From: Methanoculleus marisnigri
GTDB taxonomy: Archaea; Halobacteriota; Methanomicrobia; Methanomicrobiales; Methanoculleaceae
Length of the DNA stretch: 21,104 nt
Direction: 5' to 3'
Assembly (NCBI GenBank): GCA_002503885.1
Contig: DASQ01000123.1
Location: 1-21,104 of the forward strand
A program made the position numbers and the translations under genes. Positions 1 through 6,856 of this stretch are shown here, one piece after another (within the stretch, counting starts at the first letter, position 1; the number at the start of each line of letters is the position of its first letter). The notes beneath the pieces are model-generated. The model was not told the origin of the DNA, made no database searches, and saw only the letters and a list, made by a program, of their open reading frames with translations.

Positions 1-183
1 GCGGCGGTCGGCATCCCGGTGATCGCGAGCGGCGGCGTGGGCACGCTCGATCACTTCTACGACGGGTTTACAGAAGGGAAGGCGGACGCCTGCCTCGCGG
101 CAAGCGTCTTCCACTACGGGGAGTTCACCATTCGCCAGGTCAAGGAGTACCTGGCGGGACGGGGTATCCCGGTACGACTGTAA
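1..183 (+). CDS. hisF: Imidazole glycerol phosphate synthase cyclase subunit HisF, C-terminal part
   Basis: Only the last 60 codons are in the window; the 5' end lies to the left, and the stop is TAA at 181-183. The visible peptide has the HisF phosphate-binding stretch VIASGGVG and the C-terminal pattern FTEGKADACLAAS..FHYGE followed by a VKEYL helix, all typical of the last quarter of this (beta/alpha)8 barrel. HisF is the cyclase half of the HisH-HisF complex. It uses ammonia from HisH to turn PRFAR into imidazole glycerol phosphate and AICAR in histidine synthesis, in the cytoplasm. The gene converges on pheT, and its last 44 bp are also the end of the pheT reading frame on the other strand, so neither gene has room for its own downstream terminator here. 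Confidence 0.93.
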   Translation, partial: AAVGIPVIASGGVGTLDHFYDGFTEGKADACLAASVFHYGEFTIRQVKEYLAGRGIPVRL

Positions 184-1780
184 GGTCGAGTGCGAGCGCC
201 GCCACCGGGTGCTCGAGGTCGAACGCATTCAGGACGGCCGGGTGGATCTCCCCGAAAACCCCTACTATTTTCCCGTCAACGATGATATCTCCGCGGCGAC
301 CGTCGAGGAATGCGGGGTCGGCCGACTCGGCGACCGTGTACGGGAGCGAGAGTTCCCGGCAGAGGACATCCGCCGCCGCATACGCCTCCGAGAAGTCGGC
401 CGCCGGATGAATGCTGACCGCGGCGGCCTTCTGATACGTGGCGCAGGCCTCGACCACGTCGCCCACCGCAAAGAGCCGCTGCGGGAGCTCGCGGTGTTTG
501 TTCGCCTGGAGCATCTCCATCAGCAGCCCGAGGAGGTCGGTCCGGACCAGGGTCTGCTCCTCGCTGATCGGGTGGAGCACCTGCAGGGTCCCGGGCAGGT
601 GCTCCCGCTGCATGTTCGCATAGAGCACCCGCTCGTTCGTGAGCGTGAACGGCATCATCTCGAGGTAGCCAAGGCCGATCATCACCGACCGGACCGCTCC
701 TGCGATGGCGGTGATCGGGTGCTCCTGCGCGACGGTGGCGGTGGCCGGGAGGACGGCATCGAAGTTCTCGATGCCGTAGGCGATCGCCACGTCCTCAAAG
801 ATATCCCAGTCGTGGAGGATGTCCGCCCGGTAGCAGGGAACGAGGACCCTGACCCGGGAGTCCCCGTCGGGCTCGGCACCGAACCGCATCTTACCCAGGA
901 GCTTCGCCATCTCCTGCGCCGAGAGGGAGAGGCCGAGGAGGGAGGCGCATTCCTCGACCGATACCACCCGTTCTGCCGGCGCAAGCGTGGGCATCTCCTG
1001 CCCGTCGACGGTGACCGTCTCGATCGTCGCCCCGGCCTCGGCGAGCGCGGTGCAGATGATGTTCACCGCAATCATCACCGCTTTTCTGTCGGTGCCGGTG
1101 CAGTCGAGCAGGATGTTCTTCGTCGCCGTCGTGACCCTCGTCAGCTCGCCGTTGATGATGGGCGGGAAGGAGAGCACACGGTCGTCGGCATCGACGATCA
1201 GCGGGAACCTATGGAAGTTCTCCACCAGGCGGGCGTAGTCCCGGCCCTTCGGGTGGTCGATGAGGATCTCCTCCATGGTCATCTCCCGCTCGAAGTCCAG
1301 CGGCACGAAGGACCGGTCGCGAGGGGAGGCGATGTAGCGGAAGGGCGGCGTGACCGCATCGAGGTCGTGGACGCCGATCGCCACCTTGCCCCGTCCGCGC
1401 CCGACCGCCCAGTGGAGGGCCTCCTGGAGGCTCATCAGGCTCTCGATCGCCTCTTCATCGAAACTGACGTTCCGGATCACCGCCGAGCCGAGGAACGGCC
1501 GGATCCCGGCAAGGCCCGGGTCGATCGTGAAGGTGATGCCTGAAGGGCGGACAGGATAGACCGGGAGACCCTCCTCGATCCCGAGGAACCCGCGCATCGC
1601 CCGGGAGACACCCTCGGGGGAGTAGAGGTCCGGCCGGTCCGGGAAGAACTCGACGTCGACATGGTCTTCCTCGATCCGCTCGATGTCGGCCCCGATCATC
1701 GGAACGCGGTCGATGATCGTCTGCCGATCGGTTCCGGTCAGACGTTCCAGGTACCGGTAGGGTAACGTAATTATCGCCAT
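140..1780 (-). CDS. pheT: Phenylalanyl-tRNA synthetase beta subunit PheT (archaeal type)
   Basis: Codes for 546 residues, the usual size of the archaeal/eukaryotic beta subunit and much shorter than bacterial PheT (about 800), because the N-terminal OB tRNA-binding domain and the C-terminal anticodon-binding domain are absent. Visible parts are an N-terminal region with FFPDRPDLYSPEG (residues 45-57), a B3/B4-like editing region (about 95-255, with FPPIINGELTRV at 205-216), and a B5 domain (about 271-338, ending YRADILHDWDIFEDVAIAYG). The remainder is the catalytically inactive synthetase-like fold that packs on PheS. Together they form the heterotetramer that charges tRNA-Phe and hydrolyses mischarged Tyr-tRNA. 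The start is ATG at 1780, one base after the pheS stop, with GGGAGG seven to eight bases upstream inside pheS. This is the last gene of the endA-trpS-pheS-pheT operon. Confidence 0.96.
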   Translation of the reverse strand: MAIITLPYRYLERLTGTDRQTIIDRVPMIGADIERIEEDHVDVEFFPDRPDLYSPEGVSRAMRGFLGIEEGLPVYPVRPSGITFTIDPGLAGIRPFLGSAVIRNVSFDEEAIESLMSLQEALHWAVGRGRGKVAIGVHDLDAVTPPFRYIASPRDRSFVPLDFEREMTMEEILIDHPKGRDYARLVENFHRFPLIVDADDRVLSFPPIINGELTRVTTATKNILLDCTGTDRKAVMIAVNIICTALAEAGATIETVTVDGQEMPTLAPAERVVSVEECASLLGLSLSAQEMAKLLGKMRFGAEPDGDSRVRVLVPCYRADILHDWDIFEDVAIAYGIENFDAVLPATATVAQEHPITAIAGAVRSVMIGLGYLEMMPFTLTNERVLYANMQREHLPGTLQVLHPISEEQTLVRTDLLGLLMEMLQANKHRELPQRLFAVGDVVEACATYQKAAAVSIHPAADFSEAYAAADVLCRELSLPYTVAESADPAFLDGRRGDIIVDGKIVGVFGEIHPAVLNAFDLEHPVAALALDLTVVPGYPVPPGTP

Positions 1781-1781
1781 C

Positions 1782-3227
1782 TCATCGCCTCCCGCCGTAG
1801 GTGGGCGTCTCCCGGATCCACTCGACGTCGCTCTTGTAGAGCTGCCGGAGATCGCGGAGACCGAGCCGGAGCATCGCCACGCGGCTGATCCCGAGGCCCC
1901 ACGCGAGCACCGGGTGCTCGATACCGAAGGGTGCGGTCACTTCCTGCCGGAAGATGCCCGCTCCGCCGAGTTCCACCCACCCGAGGCCGTCGACATAGAC
2001 CTCGGGCTCTACGGAGGGCTCGGTGTAAGGGAAGTAGCCGGGACGGAACCGGACCTTCTCAAAGCCCATCTTCCCGTAGAACTCCTTTAAGAACCCGAGA
2101 AGGTGACGGAAGTTGACGCCTTCGTCCATAACGATGCCTTCGAGCTGTTCGAACTCCGCAAGGTGCGTGGGGTCGATCGCCTCCCGCCGGTAGACTCTGC
2201 CGATGCAGAACGCCTTCACCGGGGGTTTGGGGTGCTCCGCCAGGTGCTGGATGGAGAGGCTCGTCGTATGGGTCCGGAGCACGCACTGCTCGGCCTTTGC
2301 AGCGCTCCAGGTGCCTCCCCACCCGGTGGATGAGGTCTCGCCGCCATGCTCGTGCATATCGCGGACATGCTCATACCCTGCCGGGAGCGGCCAGCGCTCG
2401 CCGAGGAAGAAGGTGTCCTGCATCTCCCGGGCCGGGTGGTCCTGCGGCTGGAAGAGGGCGTCGAAGTTCCAGAACGAACTCTGCACGATCCCGCCTGCCA
2501 TCTCTGTAAATCCCATATCGAGGAGGACGCGGCGCATCTCGTCGATGAGGCGCTGGTAGGGGTGGACCTTCCCCGGGTAGGCACGCTTCGGGAGTTTTCC
2601 AACATCGTAGCGCCGGAGAGGGAGGTCCTTCCATGAGCCGGAGAGGATCTGCTCGCGGGTGAACGTGCCCGCCTCTTCCTGCAGGTCGAGCCCTCCGGCG
2701 AGGAGCTGGCGGCCCTGAGGCGTGATCGAGACCGTGTAGGCGACGGTCTCCTCCTCCTCGACGAGCCCGCGCTTTACGAGGTCGGCGACCCCAACGCCAT
2801 CCTCGATCGCACCGGTCTCACTGAGGTGGGCAAACGCGGCTTCGTCGGGTCCCGGAGCGGTGTTGCCGGTCTTCTGCACGACCCCGTCCTTGATGGCGAT
2901 CCAGCCTTTCTTGCGCATCCAGCCGATCGCAATCTTTGCAAGCGGGTGGCTCTGGAGATCCCGCATCGGGATTGTCTCCCCGAAACTCTCGATCACCTGC
3001 CGCTCCGGGAGGCCCTTCCCGATGTAAGCCTGTCCTTCTTCGGTCGGGGTATACCGCCGGGAGACACGCTTCTCCACGTCCACAAGCCCCCGCTCGCCGG
3101 CGAGGTTCGCATATTGCACCACCGCCTCCCGGCGGGTTTCCATCAGGTCCGCGAGATCGGCCGCGTCGGCCGATCCCACCGGTCCCAGGGCGACCAGGAG
3201 TTTCTTCTCATTCAGTGTCAGTTCCAC
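1782..3227 (-). CDS. pheS: Phenylalanyl-tRNA synthetase alpha subunit PheS (archaeal type)
   Basis: Codes for 481 residues from a GTG start at 3227. The frame stays open further upstream, but that extension runs inside trpS and looks unlike any protein family. GTG has AGGAGG seven bases upstream and begins the expected winged-helix N-terminus (ELTLNEKKLLVAL). The N-terminal 180 residues are the helical/winged-helix DNA-binding-like region of archaeal and eukaryotic PheS. The class II catalytic core follows: the motif 2 stretch begins GRVYRREAIDPTH at 343-355, and motif 3 is GLGISRVAMLR at 444-454. The product activates Phe and attaches it to the 2'-OH of tRNA-Phe. The start overlaps the trpS stop by 10 bp and the stop is one base from pheT, so the two subunits are probably translated in a coupled way. 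Confidence 0.95.
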   Translation of the reverse strand: MELTLNEKKLLVALGPVGSADAADLADLMETRREAVVQYANLAGERGLVDVEKRVSRRYTPTEEGQAYIGKGLPERQVIESFGETIPMRDLQSHPLAKIAIGWMRKKGWIAIKDGVVQKTGNTAPGPDEAAFAHLSETGAIEDGVGVADLVKRGLVEEEETVAYTVSITPQGRQLLAGGLDLQEEAGTFTREQILSGSWKDLPLRRYDVGKLPKRAYPGKVHPYQRLIDEMRRVLLDMGFTEMAGGIVQSSFWNFDALFQPQDHPAREMQDTFFLGERWPLPAGYEHVRDMHEHGGETSSTGWGGTWSAAKAEQCVLRTHTTSLSIQHLAEHPKPPVKAFCIGRVYRREAIDPTHLAEFEQLEGIVMDEGVNFRHLLGFLKEFYGKMGFEKVRFRPGYFPYTEPSVEPEVYVDGLGWVELGGAGIFRQEVTAPFGIEHPVLAWGLGISRVAMLRLGLRDLRQLYKSDVEWIRETPTYGGRR

Positions 3228-4486
3228 CGTACCGCCTCCTCTGCCAGGTGTTCGACTGCATCCATCGTATCCCGCAATTCTTTCAGGAACATCTGCACGC
3301 GCTCCAGCGTCTCTTTCTTGCACTGCCCGCAGGTGAGTTCGCCGCTCTCGCACCGCCGCCGCAGGTCGGAGAGCTCCACGTCGTCCTCGAGCATGTGGAA
3401 GAGGTTTAAGAGGTAGACCGAGCACTGGTCCGGCTCGCCGCCAAGACGCCTCTGCTCCTCAAGCGTCATGCGCCCCCCGGTCAGCGCCGCCATAACCTTC
3501 TTCTTGATCGACTTATCGGCTTCGTAAAACCCGAACGAACTCTCAGGGACGCTGCTCGACATCTTCCCGCCCTGGAACCCGGGCATGAAGATGTGGTAGG
3601 TCGACGAAGGCAGGTAGAACCCGAACCCCCCATGGGCGATCTCGATCTCCCGAACGGTGTCCTCGACCCGGCTCATCGGGAGGCCGGTGACGTCCACATG
3701 GCCCGCGTACTTCTTTGATCCCACAAACGCACGGGATACTGCCTCGAGGGCTTCCTGCGGGGCGTTCTTCGACCGGACGCTGACATGGTCGCCGCGGTCC
3801 TCGACCGTGAACATTCTGAGTTTATAGGCCACGTCCCGGGTGAGCCGGATATGCGGGTCCTGGTCGAGGCCGACCGGGACGATCGTAGGAGCGGGCCCGG
3901 CGTCGAGCTGCGGGAAGAGGATGTCGCCCACCTGGGTGATGACGCTCATGGCGTGGGAGAGCGAGGTCTCGGGCCCGAACCCGTATATCGCTGACATCTC
4001 CGAGAAGTTCACCTTCGTGGACGCCTCGAACGCGAGGTCCTTTAAGCGCTCGTTTTTGCTCTGGTAGTAGGTTGTGCCCTGAAAGCCGAGAGCATAGAGA
4101 GCCTTGAGGTACTCCTTCCCGAACTCGCGGCACTTCTCCCACGAGATGCCGCGGACCGCGTGCGCCTCCCGGTCGGCGATGGCCACGTAGCCGTTTCCGC
4201 CCTGGCGGACGTGCCAGACCACCTCCTTCATGACCATCAGGTGCCCGAGGTGCGGGAAGCCTGAGGGCATGAACCCGGTCAGTACGTGAAACGGGGTTTT
4301 GTTCCGGATGGCGTCGACGACCAGGCTGTAATCCCGGTGTCCGACGACAATTCCCCTGCGCATAAATGGCGGTACCTCGGGAAGCCTTCGTGCGACCTCA
4401 CCGATCGGCTCGATGCCGAACTCGGCAAAGAGTCGATCCACATCGACGGTCTGGTTATTCGACCACGGGTTCATTTCGGAATGCAT
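3218..4486 (-). CDS. trpS: Tryptophanyl-tRNA synthetase TrpS (archaeal/eukaryotic type)
   Basis: Codes for 422 residues, longer than bacterial TrpS (about 330) and matching the archaeal/eukaryotic class Ic form. The HIGH-type signature is FPHLGH at residues 77-82, the KMSKS-type signature is KMSSS at 308-312, and between them lies the substrate segment with VPVGLDQDPHIRLTRD (203-218), highly characteristic of archaeal TrpS. It charges tRNA-Trp in the cytoplasm. The first ATG (4486) lies 10 bp after the endA stop; the upstream sequence has only a weak GTGAG match. A second ATG five codons in (4474) is a possible alternative start. A small Cys pair, CGQC (386-389), sits in the C-terminal helical domain. 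The gene is second in the minus-strand tRNA-function operon. Confidence 0.95.
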   Translation of the reverse strand: MHSEMNPWSNNQTVDVDRLFAEFGIEPIGEVARRLPEVPPFMRRGIVVGHRDYSLVVDAIRNKTPFHVLTGFMPSGFPHLGHLMVMKEVVWHVRQGGNGYVAIADREAHAVRGISWEKCREFGKEYLKALYALGFQGTTYYQSKNERLKDLAFEASTKVNFSEMSAIYGFGPETSLSHAMSVITQVGDILFPQLDAGPAPTIVPVGLDQDPHIRLTRDVAYKLRMFTVEDRGDHVSVRSKNAPQEALEAVSRAFVGSKKYAGHVDVTGLPMSRVEDTVREIEIAHGGFGFYLPSSTYHIFMPGFQGGKMSSSVPESSFGFYEADKSIKKKVMAALTGGRMTLEEQRRLGGEPDQCSVYLLNLFHMLEDDVELSDLRRRCESGELTCGQCKKETLERVQMFLKELRDTMDAVEHLAEEAVRWN

Positions 4487-4496
4487 GTACTGACAC

Positions 4497-5510
4497 TCAC
4501 AGTTTCATTCGGGCGAATTCGACGTATCTGATATCGGTATTGTATATGCAGGCAAACAACATCTTCTTTTTGACGCTGTGAGCAAGCCTCACCGAGCGGG
4601 AGACGCCGCTCATCGGCGTGGAGGTCCCGGACGGAACGGCGTGGACGAGCATCTCCGAGTGGGTCTTCTTCCCGGAGTAGACGCGGAAGTGGTGGCCGAA
4701 CTTGTACCCGGTTCTCGGGATGTAGCCCTTCTCCCGGAGGTCGGTAAAGACCCGTTCTTTCCCCAGGATCTCGACGTCCTTCTCCGCCGCTGCATCGAGG
4801 AACTGCTCTGCGGTCATCGGTTCGCCGTCCCGCGTGATCGAGAGGCATTCCCGGCGCATGAGAAAGATCGACTCGACCGGGCGGAGCAGCAGCCGTTGCG
4901 GGTCGAGACGTTTGCCGTACCAGTCCTCCTCGAGTGGAGTTCCCGGCGGCAGGTGGGCAAGCGCATAGGTCCCGAAGAGAGAGGCCTCTACCGGCGGCAT
5001 GTTGCACCCGGCCGGCTCCCCGACCACGGGAAGGTCCTGCACCCGCACCTCGTAGTAGGTCAGTTCGTCCTCATCGTCCACGACCGCGAGGAGGTACTGT
5101 TTGCGCATGTTGACCGCAGCAAGCACGTCCTGGCTCAGCCGATCGAAATCGACGAGGTCCCTCTCAGAGAGGACCCGGATCAGGTACTGGGACTTTCCGG
5201 CCCCGGGCTTGTGGCCGCGGCGGAAGACACGGAAATCCTGGGGACCGGGCTGGACCACGTATCCCCGCTCGCGGATATCGCGGTAGACGAGATACCTCCG
5301 GACAAAGTTCGGCTGGCCGGCGAAGAGACCGAGCAGGGTGTCAAAGCCGAAGTCTCTCACGTCGATCTTGCTGCGTTCCATGAGGTAGAGCGCCTCTTCA
5401 GGAGAGAGCCGGAGGCCGGTTCCCTCCAGCCTCCCGTAGCCGCCCTGCTCGTAGAGCGTGCGTCCCTCGCCGCTGAGGCGCACCCAGGTTCCGTCGAATA
5501 TCGCCAACAC
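4497..5510 (-). CDS. endA: tRNA-splicing endonuclease EndA (long, internally duplicated homodimer form)
   Basis: Codes for 337 residues from GTG at 5510. It cuts introns out of archaeal pre-tRNA at bulge-helix-bulge sites. The C-terminal half carries the catalytic triad by alignment with the known family: Tyr278 in FRVY, His284 in KTHS, and a Lys at 315 or 316 in HSVKKKM. The N-terminal half repeats the same layout (RGYVVQPGPQDFRVF then QYLIRV, about 83-113), but with Phe96 in place of Tyr and no matching His, so it is a non-catalytic copy. This is the duplicated form that works as a homodimer, against about 180 residues for the tetrameric type. No clear ribosome site precedes the GTG, which fits a very short or absent leader from the divergent promoter region. 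First gene of the endA-trpS-pheS-pheT operon. Confidence 0.93.
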   Translation of the reverse strand: MLAIFDGTWVRLSGEGRTLYEQGGYGRLEGTGLRLSPEEALYLMERSKIDVRDFGFDTLLGLFAGQPNFVRRYLVYRDIRERGYVVQPGPQDFRVFRRGHKPGAGKSQYLIRVLSERDLVDFDRLSQDVLAAVNMRKQYLLAVVDDEDELTYYEVRVQDLPVVGEPAGCNMPPVEASLFGTYALAHLPPGTPLEEDWYGKRLDPQRLLLRPVESIFLMRRECLSITRDGEPMTAEQFLDAAAEKDVEILGKERVFTDLREKGYIPRTGYKFGHHFRVYSGKKTHSEMLVHAVPSGTSTPMSGVSRSVRLAHSVKKKMLFACIYNTDIRYVEFARMKL

Positions 5511-5608
5511 GTGCTCAAACTATATGGAAGTTCACGTTCATTAATGGATTGCCGGGGGGAGGAACCACTACACTTTTTGTGTGCCGCACCGCAACAGTGA
5601 TCGATTCC
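5511..5608. promoter_or_regulatory. Divergent promoter region between endA and the PGF-CTERM gene
   Basis: This 98-bp gap is the only place from which both flanking genes can start. The palindrome CATTAATG (5539-5546) is TATA-like on both strands. Read towards endA, it sits about 32 bp before the GTG, which would give an almost leaderless transcript. Read the other way, it would give a leader of roughly 40 bases for the gene at 5609. A second TATA-like string, TATATGG, is at 5521-5527. Just before the ATG at 5609 is GTGATC (5597-5602), which matches the part of the archaeal Shine-Dalgarno sequence GGAGGTGATC that pairs with 16S rRNA. Assignment of either TATA box is by spacing only. Confidence 0.4.
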
Positions 5609-6826
5609 ATGACGAAAAGTTACCGAACCATCTGGCAGCCAGGGATGATCCTGGCGGCACTGCTCATCGCGGTGGTGCTGCCCGCGGGAGTTGTCTCTGC
5701 AGCAGAGGCCGCTCCGCCGGTCGCCTGGGACACGACGTTCTCACCGGAGAATAACAGCAAGTTCGATGCCGTTGCACCGACCGCGGACGGGGGATACATC
5801 GCTCTCGGCTCTACCCTCACGCAGGTCTTCGGGGGCAGGGAAGACCTGCTGCTCGTGAAGACCGACGGCCAGGGGAACGGGATATGGATGGAGAGGTTCC
5901 CCGGCGTGGCGGCAGCCTCCGTTGCCGAGACCGCTGACGGGGGGTACGTCATCGGCGCCTACAACGTCTCCACGACCGGCTCGGAGCAGAACTCCACCTA
6001 CCAGGGAAGCTCGTTCCTGATCAGGACCGACGCTGACGGGGCGGAGGAGTGGCGGCAGGTCCTGCCGGGGATGAAAGTCTCGTCCGTCGCAGAGACGGCT
6101 GACGGGGACTACGTCGCCATCGGGTGGCTCTGGAACCCGGCCGGATCGGAGAACGACACGACGACGGTCATCATGAAGACCGACGGCAACGGCACGCCCG
6201 TCTGGAACAGGACGTTCCCCGGTACCGCGGCAAATGCAGGGCTCGTGACCGCCGATGGAGGATACATCGTCGGGGGCACGAAGTCGCCCTTCGAGAACGA
6301 CATCGGGGACGCCTTCCTCATCCGCCTCGATGCCGACGGGAACACACTCTGGCATAGGAATTATGGCGCCCCGGTCATCTTCGACATCGAGGAGACCGAT
6401 GACGGGCTGTTCGTCTACTCGGGCAACTACTGGTACGGCCTTGTCGATGCGAACGGAGAGGAGGTCTGGCTCAAGAATATAGAGGGCCTGACCGGCTACG
6501 CCGTCGCCCTGCGACCTGCCGGGGGGTATATGGTTGCAGGCACGGCCCTCGGAACCGGGGAAGGTTTTGTCCTCGGGACCGACGCGGACGGGACAATCCA
6601 GTGGAACATGACATTCCCCGCTGCCGGGGTCTACGCAGCCACCAGTGCTCCCGACGGAGGCTACACCCTTGCGGGCATCCAGTTCCTCTCGCCCGATACC
6701 AGCGCCGCCTGGCTGGTCAACCTTGAGGAGACGGCAAATCCCACACAGGCGGCACCGGGATTTTGTGCGATCGGTACCGGGGCGGCGCTCCTCCTCCTGC
6801 TCGCGGGAAGGAAGCGGAGAGGGTAA
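5609..6826 (+). CDS. Exported seven-repeat propeller-like surface protein with PGF-CTERM sorting signal
   Basis: Codes for 405 residues from ATG at 5609, chosen because it gives a clean signal peptide (positive MTKSYR, hydrophobic stretch, cleavage near AEA at about 30-35) and has GTGATC upstream; an in-frame ATG at 5549 would add 20 residues without family character. The mature part has seven repeats of about 45-55 residues, each ending in a strand such as ADGGYIALGS, ADGGYVIGAY, ADGGYIVGGT or PDGGYTLAGI and joined by 'LIRTDADG...W' segments, so a seven-bladed propeller is likely. The C-terminus is PGF, then a hydrophobic stretch, then RKRRG: a PGF-CTERM signal, which archaeosortase A is known to remove before lipid anchoring. 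Cys follows PGF where small residues are common. No enzyme motif is visible; the binding partner is unknown. Confidence 0.82.
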   Translation: MTKSYRTIWQPGMILAALLIAVVLPAGVVSAAEAAPPVAWDTTFSPENNSKFDAVAPTADGGYIALGSTLTQVFGGREDLLLVKTDGQGNGIWMERFPGVAAASVAETADGGYVIGAYNVSTTGSEQNSTYQGSSFLIRTDADGAEEWRQVLPGMKVSSVAETADGDYVAIGWLWNPAGSENDTTTVIMKTDGNGTPVWNRTFPGTAANAGLVTADGGYIVGGTKSPFENDIGDAFLIRLDADGNTLWHRNYGAPVIFDIEETDDGLFVYSGNYWYGLVDANGEEVWLKNIEGLTGYAVALRPAGGYMVAGTALGTGEGFVLGTDADGTIQWNMTFPAAGVYAATSAPDGGYTLAGIQFLSPDTSAAWLVNLEETANPTQAAPGFCAIGTGAALLLLLAGRKRRG

Positions 6827-6840
6827 CCCCCCTCCACCAC

Positions 6841-6847
6841 TTTTTTC
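6841..6847 (+). terminator. T-tract terminator after the PGF-CTERM gene
   Basis: Six T residues followed by C begin 15 bp after the TAA stop. Archaeal RNA polymerase stops at such T-runs without needing a strong hairpin. The gap to the convergent PKD gene is only 30 bp, and no T-run is seen for that gene on the other strand. Confidence 0.5.
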
Positions 6848-6856
6848 TGAACCGTT

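Noticed and set aside
209..1543. Long open frame (444 codons) on the + strand opposite pheT
   Set aside because: It is Arg/Asp/Glu-rich low-complexity sequence lying fully antisense to pheT, a usual by-product of GC-rich codon bias; pheT has clear family motifs.
4578..5600. 340-codon + strand frame opposite endA
   Set aside because: Antisense shadow of endA without domain features or ribosome site.
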